From assembly GCA_031549195.1 (NCBI GenBank), contig JAVBQF010000045.1, positions 1-17,789 of the forward strand: DNA of 17,789 nucleotides, in the 5' to 3' direction. Under the pieces are notes generated by a model, which was not told the DNA's origin, did no database searches, and saw only the letters and a program-made list of their open reading frames with translations. A program made the translations under genes and the position numbers. Positions within the stretch are counted from its first letter, which is position 1. Each line of letters opens with the position of its first letter. This stretch comes from JAVBQF01 sp031549195. GTDB taxonomy: Bacteria; Bacillota_I; Bacilli_A; RF39; UBA660. Positions 5,811 to 14,077 of the stretch are shown here, in pieces.

Positions 5811-8186
5811 ATGAAAGTAAAAGAAAAGATAGAAAAATATTTAAAAGAGAATAGAGTAGATAAAAACAAAGGGCTTAAAAATGTTGAGGTAGAAGAACAG
5901 GTTAGAAACAATAAGGTTAATAATGATACTGTTTCAGCTTCTAGAACTACAAAAGAAATAGTTGTAAGAAATGCGATAACACTTTTTAATGTTTTAAATA
6001 TACTTTTGGCTATTATGGTTCTATGGGTAGGGGATTGGAAAAATGTCCTTTTTGCTGGTGCTATTGTATCAAACACTATTATTGGAATATATCAGGAACT
6101 TAAATCAAGAAAAATGGTGGAAAAGCTTTCTTTTTTAAAACAAGATAAAGTTATTGTAATAAGGGAAAATGAGGAAGTAGGCATTGATAGAAAAGACATA
6201 GTTGTAAATGATATACTGCTTCTTAAAAAGGGAATGAAATTACCTGTTGATGTTATTTGTTTAGAAAATGGCATGATGGTAGATGAGTCATTAATTACTG
6301 GTGAATCTATGGCTGTTGAAAAATATGAAGGTGATGTTATCTATTCTGGGAGTTTAATAATGCAAGGTTTTGCAAAAAGTCAGGTATTAGAAGTAGGTAA
6401 TAATACTTATATTAGCAAACTTACAACAGAAGCAAAAAAGTATAAAAGTACAAAATCAAAGATACAAAAGTATACAACAAAAATATTAAATATTATTACT
6501 ATTATATTAATTCCTATGATTATATTAATCTTTATAAATCAATTATTCTTATCAGAGACAACTGATATAGCAGATGCTTTACTTGGAAGTGCTGCAGCTA
6601 TTATTGGAATGTTGCCTGAAGGATTAGTACTACTAACTTCTGTTGCCTTTGCAACTGGTGTCATTAAGTTATCCTCATTCAATACAATTACACAAGATCT
6701 CCCCGCTATTGAAACACTTGCTAGAGTAGATGTTATATGTATTGATAAAACAGGAACAATAACCGAGGGTAAAATGAGTGTGGATGATGTTATCTACTAT
6801 GGTAGTAACAAGGAAAAAATCAATTCAATTTTATCATTTATTGTTGAAAATGATACAGAGCAGAATATGTCTACAGAAGCGTTAAAAAAACATTTTAAAA
6901 AAGATGGTAAGAAATATGTAATAGATAATTATATTCCCTTTTCTTCTGAAACAAAGTGGCAAGCGATGGAGTTAAGAGAAGAGGGAACATATATACTTGG
7001 TGCTTTTGATATATTAGATGTTGAAAATTCATTAATAATAGAAGAGGATGCTAATAAATATTTAGAAAAGGGGCATCGTGTTATAGCACTTGCTCATAGT
7101 AATAAGAAAGTAAATCATAATGAGCTACCAGAAGATGCAAGGATTGTTAGCTTAATCTTTATTAAAGATAAGGTCAAAAAAGATGCTAAAGAAATACTTA
7201 ATTATTTTAAAGAACAGAATGTAATTATTAAAGTATTATCTGGTGATCATCCAAATACTATTGTTTCAATAGCCAATGAGGTAGGATTGGATGGCAATGC
7301 ATTAAATGCTACTGATATACCGGATAATATGAGCAAACTTAAGGAGTGTGTAGAAGATACAACAATTTTCGGTAGAGTCGTACCTGAACAGAAAAGAAAT
7401 ATCATAAAAGCATTACAAGCAAATGGTCATACTGTTGCTATGATTGGGGACGGTATAAATGATATTTTAGCAATGAAGCAATCAGATTGTGCAGTAGCTT
7501 TTGCCGCGGGAAGTGAAGCGACAAAAGCTGTTAGTCAATTTGTTCTTTTAGAAAATGATTTTAGTACACTTCCAGAAGTAGTTAGGCAAGGAAGAAAGAT
7601 AATTAATAATATGAATAGAGTTGCAGGTCTTTATTTAGTTAGAGTTATTTATTCATTTCTATTATCCCTTTTATTAATATTTTTTAAGGAACCATTTCCA
7701 CTTGAGCCGATTAGTTTATCAACTGTAAGTACTCTTGGAATTGGTGTGCCAAGCTTCTTATTAACGTTTGAAAAAAATGAGCATAAAGCACATGATAATT
7801 TCTTAAAGCACGTGTTATTAAACTCAATACCAAGTGGAATTGTGATTACACTATCCCTTTTATTTATTATACTATTTAGGTCACCTACTATGAGTGATAT
7901 TGCACTTAGAACTGCGTCTACTCTAGTGATTGGATCAATACAAATGGCTGTTTTATATATTCTTTGTAGGCCACTTACAACATATAGAAGAGTAGTTGTA
8001 TTTCTAATGATTGCAGCATTCTACATAAGTTATTTTATACCACCACTAACATATTTACTAAATTTGACTACTTTAAGTATTGAAATATTAAAGTTTGCTA
8101 TACCAGTTATTCTTGTGGCAATTACTTCATTTGTGATATTGCATAAAATTCTAAGAGAAAAGGTATTCAAGTTAGAAGAGGAATAG
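5811..8186 (+). CDS. CtpE-like P-type cation-transporting ATPase
   Basis: The 791-residue membrane pump contains all core P-type ATPase motifs. These are actuator loop TGES (163-166), membrane motif PEGL (269-272), phosphorylation motif DKTGT (312-316, Asp312), nucleotide-pocket FSSETKW (377-383), SGDH (477-480) and hinge GDGIND (546-551). The KGAPE loop is replaced by LGAFD, as in the CtpE subgroup, as I recall. About ten membrane segments are visible: pairs near 55-95, 225-245 and 255-285, then six after residue 605. There is no N-terminal heavy-metal domain, so it is not a P1B pump. Mycobacterial CtpE imports calcium, so calcium is a reasonable but unproven substrate. TGGAG precedes the ATG. 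The next gene follows after 53 bases without a clear terminator. Confidence 0.93.
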   Translation: MKVKEKIEKYLKENRVDKNKGLKNVEVEEQVRNNKVNNDTVSASRTTKEIVVRNAITLFNVLNILLAIMVLWVGDWKNVLFAGAIVSNTIIGIYQELKSRKMVEKLSFLKQDKVIVIRENEEVGIDRKDIVVNDILLLKKGMKLPVDVICLENGMMVDESLITGESMAVEKYEGDVIYSGSLIMQGFAKSQVLEVGNNTYISKLTTEAKKYKSTKSKIQKYTTKILNIITIILIPMIILIFINQLFLSETTDIADALLGSAAAIIGMLPEGLVLLTSVAFATGVIKLSSFNTITQDLPAIETLARVDVICIDKTGTITEGKMSVDDVIYYGSNKEKINSILSFIVENDTEQNMSTEALKKHFKKDGKKYVIDNYIPFSSETKWQAMELREEGTYILGAFDILDVENSLIIEEDANKYLEKGHRVIALAHSNKKVNHNELPEDARIVSLIFIKDKVKKDAKEILNYFKEQNVIIKVLSGDHPNTIVSIANEVGLDGNALNATDIPDNMSKLKECVEDTTIFGRVVPEQKRNIIKALQANGHTVAMIGDGINDILAMKQSDCAVAFAAGSEATKAVSQFVLLENDFSTLPEVVRQGRKIINNMNRVAGLYLVRVIYSFLLSLLLIFFKEPFPLEPISLSTVSTLGIGVPSFLLTFEKNEHKAHDNFLKHVLLNSIPSGIVITLSLLFIILFRSPTMSDIALRTASTLVIGSIQMAVLYILCRPLTTYRRVVVFLMIAAFYISYFIPPLTYLLNLTTLSIEILKFAIPVILVAITSFVILHKILREKVFKLEEE

Positions 8187-8239
8187 AGATACTGTTTTTA
8201 GAAGATTAAGTGGGTGTATTATAGAAAAGAGGAGCTAAT

Positions 8240-8757
8240 ATGATTGGATTAAAAAGAGGAACAGTAGAGTTACAAACATATTGTGATGATTATGTGATAG
8301 AAGCAGAAAAGACTATCAAATTACTCCAGTTGATTCTTGGAAACAGCGCAATTAGAATTGAGCATATTGGGAGTACTGCAATTAAGGGAGTTAAAGCAAA
8401 ACCTATTATCGATATAATGGTAGGTGTTACTGACCTAGAGGATGTTAAATCATTATTGCCAAAGTTAAAAAAAAGGGATTTATTTATAGAGAAGAGTCAT
8501 CAAGAGAAGGAGAAATGCTTTTTGTCTGTGGAAATGATGATATAAGAATACATCATATTCATATTCTTTTAAATACCAATGAAAAATTAGATGATTATAT
8601 ATTTTTTAGGAATTACTTAAATGATAATTCAAGTATTGCAAGAGAATATGATTATTTAAAAGAAGAACTATTAATTAAGTATAAGGATGATAGAAAGAAG
8701 TATACAGAAGCAAAATCAGCATTTATTAACAATATTTTGCATATGAGAAAAAGGTGA
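8240..8757 (+). pseudogene. GrpB (UPF0157)-family gene with a -1 frameshift
   Basis: Two overlapping frames make one GrpB-fold protein of about 172 residues. The first begins MIGLKRGTVELQTY and contains the family signature IEHIGSTAIKGVKAKPIIDIMV. The second carries the C-terminal half: DDIRIHHIHI, FRNYL, DDRKKYTEAKSAFINNIL. They join cleanly if one A is added to the run of eight A residues at 8467-8474, reading through KKKGFIYREESSREGEMLFV. As written, the first frame stops after 101 codons. An assembly error in the homopolymer, true inactivation, or transcriptional/ribosomal slippage on A-AAA-AAA would each explain it. GrpB-fold proteins resemble nucleotidyltransferases. The name is historical and does not imply GrpE-like chaperone function. 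GAGGAG precedes the ATG at 8240. Confidence 0.85.
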
Positions 8758-8761
8758 TAGG

Positions 8762-9487
8762 TTGAAAAAGTATGAGGTATTATTAATTGATTTAGATGAT
8801 ACACTGATTGATTATAGTAAAAGTGTTAAATATGCATTTAAACAGATACTTGCATTTGTGAATCAAGAATATAGTGATGAAAAGTTTAGACAATGGTGTC
8901 ATTTCGATCAAGAGTATTGGTATGATTATCATAGCAAAGGGATTGATATTCCAATAGAATATAGAACATCAAAAGAACTGTTGACTGACTATATAAGAAG
9001 TGTAAGATATCAATTGTTCTTTGAAAATACAATAACAATCGAAGAGGCTTTTAAGATCAATAATATATTTCTAGATAGTTTGTTAGAAATAGCAATTCCT
9101 ATGGATGGTGTATATAGCATACTGGAATACTTGAGCGGAAAATATAAATTATATATAGCAACTAATGGAGCAATATATGGAGTTAAAGCAAAGTTAGAAA
9201 AAATAAACAGTTTGCAATTTTTTAGTGGTATGTTTTCTGCGGATATGACAAAATCAATATGGGGAAAGCCCAATATTGATTATTTTGAAGAACTTATGGA
9301 ATACATTAACTATTCTGATAAAGAAAAAATACTTATGATTGGTAATTCATTAAATGAAGATATAAAAGGAGCAATGAATATGGGTATAGATTCTTGTTGG
9401 TTTAATCCAAATAAAATAGGCTTAGATGATAATTATAAACCTACTTATATAATTGGTAACTTAATGGATTTAAAAAAGATACTTTAA
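8762..9487 (+). CDS. YjjG-like HAD-superfamily pyrimidine nucleotidase
   Basis: The 241-residue cytosolic phosphatase starts at TTG, with AAAGGTGA just upstream overlapping the end of the GrpB gene, so the two are translationally close. Motif I is IDLDDTLID, with nucleophile D10 and D12. A helical C1 cap follows (about 17-110). Motif II is ATNG (133-136), motif III is K169 in WGKPN, and motif IV is MIGNSLNEDIKGA (192-204). The tail GIDSCWFNP is typical of the YjjG family, which removes phosphate from non-canonical pyrimidine nucleotides. The first acidic residue of motif IV, usually Asp in GDS, is Asn195 here, while Asp200 is kept. A house-cleaning role is inferred from the family. Confidence 0.85.
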   Translation: MKKYEVLLIDLDDTLIDYSKSVKYAFKQILAFVNQEYSDEKFRQWCHFDQEYWYDYHSKGIDIPIEYRTSKELLTDYIRSVRYQLFFENTITIEEAFKINNIFLDSLLEIAIPMDGVYSILEYLSGKYKLYIATNGAIYGVKAKLEKINSLQFFSGMFSADMTKSIWGKPNIDYFEELMEYINYSDKEKILMIGNSLNEDIKGAMNMGIDSCWFNPNKIGLDDNYKPTYIIGNLMDLKKIL

Positions 9488-9530
9488 ATATCATTTTAAA
9501 AATGATAAACATATAAGAAATTGTTTTATA

Positions 9531-9536
9531 TATAAT
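9531..9536 (+). promoter_or_regulatory. -10 element for the sensor kinase gene
   Basis: A perfect TATAAT predicts transcription start near 9543, with no good -35. That start coincides with the GTG at 9543 and so favours translation from the ATG at 9594, leaving a leader of about 50 bases. Confidence 0.4.
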
Positions 9537-9593
9537 GTTCTTGTGATAAAATTATATTCTAAGGCTTGTAGTAAGAAAGCAATTGAGGTTTAT

Positions 9594-10985
9594 ATGGAAG
9601 CAATAACCAATTTTTTTGGTAGTTCTATTATGCTTAATATTTTAGATACAATAGTATTTTTGCTAACTGTGATTGGAATAGCGTTGCTTGTATTAAAAGC
9701 AAATAACAAAGAAGCCACATTAAAGCAATTGATATTATTCATATTAATTAATAGTTTATTAGTATTTGCAAGAATAGCGTTAGTTTCATTTTTTAATAGC
9801 TCTTCACATATAAACTTTTGTTTTGCAATTTATTTTATTTATTTTAGGAATCCAATATGGATGGCAGTATGTGATTTTTCAGCAATTAGAATATTTAATG
9901 TTTCAAAGGGAACCGTTTATAATATGACTGTAATTATTTTTTGTGCTTGTCAATTAGTAGTAATTAGCCAAGCATTTTTATATGCCTTTTATTCAACCGT
10001 TTTTTCTACATTAGATCGTGACTTTATTGGCTGCCTAGTCTTACTAACATCTGTAATTGTACAAGTCATACTTTTTTTTGGAATCTGTAAATTTATTAAT
10101 ATGAACGAAAACAGAATAAATTATTTTTTAAAAGGTAGTGATGAATGCTCTCCTAAAAAAGTTAGAACTAATTATATTTTCATTACAATAATTTGGTTGC
10201 TATTAGGAAGCACTCAATTCTATATTTCTCCAACATCAATAGTCGGTCTTTTATATCAGCCATTAGCATTTCTATTAATATCTATTATTATCTTTTTGAT
10301 AGTTCATCTTAAGCTAGAAGAATCAAAAGTAAAAAACACTTTAGCATATAATGAAATGCTTATAACTTCTATTGAAGAGTTTAGAGTATTAAAACATGAT
10401 TTTGATAACTTGCTTTTTACATATGATAGTTTTATTGAAACGAGAAACTATGATAAACTACATGGATATCATAGAAAGTTTTTTAAACTTAATGAAAAAA
10501 ACAATCAAAGTTTATTTATTGCAGAATCATTAAAGAAGAATCCTGCTGTTTATGGTGCTTTACTACAGGCAGAAGAAAAAGCAAAAGAAGTGGATGTTAA
10601 ATTAAGTATAGATATGATAGATGGATTTGGTCAAATAAATATGGATGATTTTGATTTAGGGCGAATACTTTCTATATTAATTAATAATGCAATAGAGCAT
10701 GCCACTGCTACAAGAAGTAAAAGAGTTAATATTAGTATAGATATTAATTCTAAAAATAATGGTACAATTATAATATCAAATGATGCCTTGAAAAAAGAAG
10801 ATGTGAATAAAATATTTGAAAGAGGTTTTTCTACAAAGCGTGGTCATACAGGTATAGGTCTTAGTGAAGTTAAAAAGATTTTGTCTTTATATCCTCTTTT
10901 TTCAATAAAAGCAAGTAGTACTAAAAATAAATTTACAATGTCTTTGAAAATTCAATTCAAAGATATAAGTACTTTAGAATTATGA
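9594..10985 (+). CDS. AgrC-type (HPK10-like) GHKL sensor histidine kinase, orphan
   Basis: The product is 463 residues from ATG 9594, which has GAGG 6 bases upstream. The in-frame GTG at 9543 has no ribosome binding site. The first 240 residues hold six or seven hydrophobic membrane segments. The cytoplasmic part begins with a dimerisation helix containing LKHDFDNLL (His268), the HDxxN arrangement of AgrC/ComD-type peptide-sensing kinases. The GHKL ATPase follows, with the N box ILINNAIEH (about 361-370) and the glycine box TKRGHTGIGL (about 414-423). The usual D-x-G box is replaced by ISNDAL. Such kinases typically phosphorylate LytTR response regulators, but none is next to this one, nor is a peptide precursor or AgrB processor. 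Signal and partner are unknown. Confidence 0.85.
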   Translation: MEAITNFFGSSIMLNILDTIVFLLTVIGIALLVLKANNKEATLKQLILFILINSLLVFARIALVSFFNSSSHINFCFAIYFIYFRNPIWMAVCDFSAIRIFNVSKGTVYNMTVIIFCACQLVVISQAFLYAFYSTVFSTLDRDFIGCLVLLTSVIVQVILFFGICKFINMNENRINYFLKGSDECSPKKVRTNYIFITIIWLLLGSTQFYISPTSIVGLLYQPLAFLLISIIIFLIVHLKLEESKVKNTLAYNEMLITSIEEFRVLKHDFDNLLFTYDSFIETRNYDKLHGYHRKFFKLNEKNNQSLFIAESLKKNPAVYGALLQAEEKAKEVDVKLSIDMIDGFGQINMDDFDLGRILSILINNAIEHATATRSKRVNISIDINSKNNGTIIISNDALKKEDVNKIFERGFSTKRGHTGIGLSEVKKILSLYPLFSIKASSTKNKFTMSLKIQFKDISTLEL

Positions 10986-10991
10986 TACAAT
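10983..10991 (+). promoter_or_regulatory. Extended -10 before the PNPOx gene
   Basis: TGATACAAT (TGn plus TACAAT) overlaps the TGA stop of the sensor kinase and repeats the nonamer seen at 3726-3734. Transcription would start near 10998, about 30 bases before the ATG. There is no recognisable -35. Confidence 0.35.
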
Positions 10992-11029
10992 ATTAATATA
11001 ATATTATCTAACATGTTAAAGGAGTGTAT

Positions 11030-11449
11030 ATGAGGGATATAGAGAAAACAATTGGTAATTTAATTGATAAGTGTAAGACATCAATTATTAGTTCTATAGA
11101 TAGTGATGGTTTTCCTAATACTAAAGCAATGCTTAAGGTAAGAGAAAGAGTAGGAATTAAAGAATTCTATTTTTCTACTAATACATCTTCGATGAGGGTC
11201 AAACAATATATTGAGAATAATAAAGCATGTATTTACTTTTATGATAGTAGATTCCCTAAGGGTGTAATGCTAAAAGGATATATGGAAGTATTACAGGATG
11301 AAGAATCAAGAAAAAGGATATGGAAGCTTGGAGATAGATTATATTATCCTCAAGGAGTAAATGATCCTGATTATTCTGTATTAAAGTTTACTGCAATTAA
11401 AGGGAGATATTATAGTAGTTTTAAATCAGAAGATTTTGAAATAGAATAG
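11030..11449 (+). CDS. Pyridoxamine 5'-phosphate oxidase-fold flavoprotein
   Basis: The product is 139 residues. ATG 11030 follows AAAGGAG (11018-11024) with 5-base spacing, while the in-frame GTG at 11024 overlaps that site and is rejected. The fold is the PNPOx-like split barrel: an N-terminal helix, then SIISSIDSDGFPNTKAML, FYFSTNTSSMRVKQYIENN and ACIYFYDSRFPKGVMLKGYMEV. The length and the lack of the C-terminal PNPOx motifs place it among the small general-stress-protein-26-like FMN or F420/heme-binding proteins, not PdxH. Reaction and substrate are unknown. It heads a tight group with the GyrI-like gene (8-base gap) and the PAP2 gene. Confidence 0.85.
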   Translation: MRDIEKTIGNLIDKCKTSIISSIDSDGFPNTKAMLKVRERVGIKEFYFSTNTSSMRVKQYIENNKACIYFYDSRFPKGVMLKGYMEVLQDEESRKRIWKLGDRLYYPQGVNDPDYSVLKFTAIKGRYYSSFKSEDFEIE

Positions 11450-11457
11450 GAGAGTTT

Positions 11458-12117
11458 ATGGAAAAGATTGATTATAAGAAGAAATATAAGGATTTATATA
11501 TGCCAAAAACAAAGCCAATGATTGTGGAAGTTCCCTCTATGACTTATATTATGGTAGGTGGTAAGGGGAATCCGAATGATGAGAATGGGGAATATACTAA
11601 GGCAGTAGAATTGTTATATGGTTTAACTTTTACAATTAAAATGAGCAAGATGAGTGGTAAGCAACCAGAAGGGTACTTTGAATATGTAGTGCCGCCCCTA
11701 GAAGGATTGTGGTGGATTGGTGATAATGAATTTCCAGAAAATTATATTGTTGATAAAGAGAGGTTTAATTGGATATCTATGATACGACAACCAGAGTTTG
11801 TGACAGAAGAAGTTTTCAATTGGGCAAAAGAACAGTTAAAGCAGAAAAAACCAGACATTGACGTTTCAAAAGCAAGATTAGAAACACTTGAAGAGGGGTT
11901 GTGTGTACAAATTATGCATATAGGACCTTATGATAATGAAAAGGGTTCAATAATAGAAATTGAAGACTTTGCTAAAGAAGAAGGCTATAAAAGTGCAATT
12001 GGTGATAAGCTATCAACAGGGCAAGTAAGATATCATCATGAAATATATTTAAGTGATCCAAGGAAGACATTACCTGAAAAATTACAAACAGTAATAAGAC
12101 ATCCGATAAAGAAATAA
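11458..12117 (+). CDS. GyrI-like small-molecule-binding protein (Lin2189/SAV2435-like)
   Basis: The product is 219 residues with a GGAGAG site 5 bases before ATG. It resembles the two-lobed GyrI-like family: DYKKKYKDLYMPKTKP at the start, VPSMTYIMVGGKGNP (25-39), YGLTFTIKM, the aromatic GLWWI (83-87), and the C-terminal VRYHHEIYLSDPRK (190-203). As I recall, some members of this subgroup (the yatakemycin-resistance type and Lin2189) hydrolyse cyclopropanoid DNA alkylators, using an acidic residue and two tryptophans. Glu195 and Trp85/Trp86 are candidates here, but I cannot align them. Other members simply bind lipophilic ligands. There is no helix-turn-helix domain, so it is not an AraC-type regulator. 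Confidence 0.82.
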   Translation: MEKIDYKKKYKDLYMPKTKPMIVEVPSMTYIMVGGKGNPNDENGEYTKAVELLYGLTFTIKMSKMSGKQPEGYFEYVVPPLEGLWWIGDNEFPENYIVDKERFNWISMIRQPEFVTEEVFNWAKEQLKQKKPDIDVSKARLETLEEGLCVQIMHIGPYDNEKGSIIEIEDFAKEEGYKSAIGDKLSTGQVRYHHEIYLSDPRKTLPEKLQTVIRHPIKK

Positions 12118-12128
12118 ATGGTGAAAAA

Positions 12129-12773
12129 ATGTTAATAAAGACAAAAAATTATATAAATAAAAATAAAACATGGATATTAGTAGTTTTTTTTGTAATATTG
12201 TTTTTACATATTGCTTATAGAATATCAAGTAATAATATAGAAGATTTTGATAGATTTATATATGATAACCTAATGTTAGTTAAATCAGATTTTACAACTG
12301 TGATAATGAAGACAATAACTAATTTAGCTAATATGTATACTCTTATATTTTTCTCACTTATTTTTATACTAATAGTAAAAAGTAAAAAGAAGACTATTAT
12401 AATGGCAATTAATGCTCTTAATTTTGTTGTGCTGACACAACTATTGAAATTAATATTTTCAAGACCTAGGCCACTTGACATCTCAATGATAGAAGAGACA
12501 GGATTCAGTTTTCCAAGTGGTCATTCCGTTGCAGCATTATCATTTTATGGATTACTTATTTACTTTGTTTGGAATACAAACTATAAAAAGGATATTAAAG
12601 TATTAATTACTATACTATTATGTGTATTCATACTTTTAATAGGTGTTAGTAGGGTATATTTAGGTGTCCACTATCCTAGTGATGTAATAGCTGGCTTTTC
12701 AATATCATTAGCCTATCTTCTTACATATACTAAATTAATTGCAAATTATTTAAATAAAAAAAGGGTTACATAA
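12129..12773 (+). CDS. PAP2-family membrane phosphatase
   Basis: The product has 214 residues with about six membrane helices (14-32, 55-83, 90-108, 133-150, 157-175, 185-205). The three catalytic motifs of type 2 phosphatidic-acid phosphatases are intact: K-x6-RP (K107 to R114-P115), PSGH (129-132) and SR-x5-H-x3-D (S174-R175, H181, D185). H181 would be the nucleophile and H132 the acid. Likely substrates are undecaprenyl pyrophosphate (BcrC/PgpB-like, important for wall synthesis and bacitracin tolerance) or phosphatidylglycerol phosphate; the sequence does not decide. The ribosome binding site is weak (GGTG), and the gap to the GyrI-like gene is 11 bases, so it probably depends on the upstream genes. 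Confidence 0.9.
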   Translation: MLIKTKNYINKNKTWILVVFFVILFLHIAYRISSNNIEDFDRFIYDNLMLVKSDFTTVIMKTITNLANMYTLIFFSLIFILIVKSKKKTIIMAINALNFVVLTQLLKLIFSRPRPLDISMIEETGFSFPSGHSVAALSFYGLLIYFVWNTNYKKDIKVLITILLCVFILLIGVSRVYLGVHYPSDVIAGFSISLAYLLTYTKLIANYLNKKRVT

Positions 12774-12787
12774 ATGTAATCCTTTTA
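12759..12787. terminator. Strong bidirectional terminator between PAP2 and PASTA genes
   Basis: The arm at 12759-12770 (AAAAGGGTTACA) pairs with 12775-12786 (TGTAATCCTTTT) with one G-T wobble around a TAAA loop. T-runs lie on both outer sides: four on the plus strand, seven when read on the minus strand. The stem covers the PAP2 stop and touches the stop of the opposing PASTA gene, so both converging units end here. Confidence 0.88.
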
Positions 12788-14077
12788 TGGTGCTAAGTTT
12801 CCTTTACTAACTTGGATCTTAACCTCTGTTTTTAAATTCATATATTCATTTTTAAGAGAAACTGCAACAACTTTTCCTTTTTCTTCACTTGCGTCAACAT
12901 AGGTTGTTACGTATGTTATATTTGCTCCTTTTGATTGAAACTGATAAAAATATTCTGGTAATGTTTTTTCTTCTGTTCCAACTAAGTCATCTATATATGG
13001 CCTACCAAGTGAATATACAACATCAACTCTTTTATCTTCACCATATAATCTAGTTCCTGTTGATTTACTTTGTGATATTAACTTACCATATGGTATGGTT
13101 GCATGATATGTGGCTTTGACAGTAACTTGTAGTTCAACAAGTGCAGCAGCATCTTCCTTTAGTATATTATTGAAATTAGGAACAATCGATGGCTTACCAA
13201 GTGATATCTCAATTCTTATGGTATCACTCTTTGATATCTTAGTACCTTCTTCAACACTTTGAGATAAGACAAGGCCTTGCAGTACTGTATCTGATCCAAC
13301 TTCTTTATATGTTATTGTAATACTGTTATTTGTTGCCCAAGTTTCAACTTCAGTTTTGGACTTATCTTTGAAATTTGGGACAGTAATATTTTTGTTAAGA
13401 GACTCAGAACCTTTTGACATATAGATAGTCATATTTTCTTTTCTAATATAATTAGATTCATTGATATCTTTATTGCTGAATTCAATTTTTATAAACTTAC
13501 CATTTTCAACTTTGTCATCATATTCAGTAAGTACATAAGCATTTATTTTATTTTTAAATATCCAGTTATTTATATCTGTTGTAGTCATATCTTCAAATTT
13601 GGGAAGTTCTATTTTTTCATTAGGATCTGCTCCTTTACTAACTTTTATATAAAGGATAGATCCTTTTTGTATTTTAGTGCCTTCTTTTTCATCTTGGGAA
13701 ATGATTATATTTTCACTGTACTCTAAATTGTAAATTGATTCAACATCAAGCTCAACGCTATTTTTAAGTGCCCATGATTTAGCATCGGATAGATTGCCCT
13801 CTACTAAATTTTTAACTGTTACTTGATTTAAGTTTCTAAATATAAAGAGTGCAATTACAGCAATTATTATTATTGTTAATGCAATTACAACATAACGTAT
13901 TGTTTTTGTTTTATTATATGTTGTGTCTATTTCTGTCTCATGTTCAACACTTTTAATAGCTTTTTTTTCTTCAATTGCTTCTTTTATAGTATTACTTTCA
14001 GTTTCTTTTGTGTGTGTTTCAACTTTAGTATCTTTATTATAATTATCATTACTAAATTTATTTAGAAAATCATTCAT
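12785..14077 (-). CDS. Membrane-anchored multi-PASTA-domain protein, no kinase domain
   Basis: The 430-residue protein starts with about 60 charged, probably disordered cytoplasmic residues, then one membrane helix (62-81). The outside part holds about five PASTA repeats, near 85-148, 156-223, 230-294, 296-359 and 360-426. The recurring signature is a V/I-P-N/K-F or V-x-N-L start, a helix, then SQS/SQD-x-E-E-G-T-K-I and an I-x-V-S-K-G end (for example 127-149, 272-295). The fifth repeat is degenerate. PASTA domains bind peptidoglycan fragments or beta-lactams in Stk1/PrkC kinases and PBPs. This protein lacks both a kinase and a penicillin-binding domain. Its ATG overlaps the ATPase stop by 8 bases (14070-14077), so production is coupled to the ABC transporter. 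It is probably a wall-sensing or anchoring partner. Confidence 0.9.
   Translation of the reverse strand: MNDFLNKFSNDNYNKDTKVETHTKETESNTIKEAIEEKKAIKSVEHETEIDTTYNKTKTIRYVVIALTIIIIAVIALFIFRNLNQVTVKNLVEGNLSDAKSWALKNSVELDVESIYNLEYSENIIISQDEKEGTKIQKGSILYIKVSKGADPNEKIELPKFEDMTTTDINNWIFKNKINAYVLTEYDDKVENGKFIKIEFSNKDINESNYIRKENMTIYMSKGSESLNKNITVPNFKDKSKTEVETWATNNSITITYKEVGSDTVLQGLVLSQSVEEGTKISKSDTIRIEISLGKPSIVPNFNNILKEDAAALVELQVTVKATYHATIPYGKLISQSKSTGTRLYGEDKRVDVVYSLGRPYIDDLVGTEEKTLPEYFYQFQSKGANITYVTTYVDASEEKGKVVAVSLKNEYMNLKTEVKIQVSKGNLAP

Noticed and set aside
8240..8757. Two independent small genes instead of a frameshifted GrpB gene
   Set aside because: Each half carries only part of the conserved GrpB fold, the second has no ribosome binding site placed for it beyond chance purines, and a single base restores the whole family sequence.
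188..9487. A contiguous DNA-damage or defence island
   Set aside because: The relevant genes are in separate transcription units with housekeeping-type genes between them, and no integrase, transposase or repeat boundary is visible.
9489..9507. Hairpin TATCATTTT/AAAATGATA just after the YjjG-like gene as a terminator
   Set aside because: The stem is AT-only apart from one G-C pair, the perfect part leaves almost no loop, and no T-run follows on the plus strand.
9543..9593. GTG at 9543 as start of the sensor kinase
   Set aside because: No ribosome binding site precedes it and it falls at the predicted transcription start; ATG 9594 has GAGG upstream and still includes the first membrane segment.
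10983..10985. TGA read as tryptophan (Mycoplasma code)
   Set aside because: TGA ends the kinase, GrpB and ABC ATPase frames at sensible family boundaries, and Trp is encoded by TGG throughout.
11024..11029. GTG at 11024 as start of the PNPOx gene
   Set aside because: It overlaps the AAAGGAG site, which clearly serves ATG 11030.
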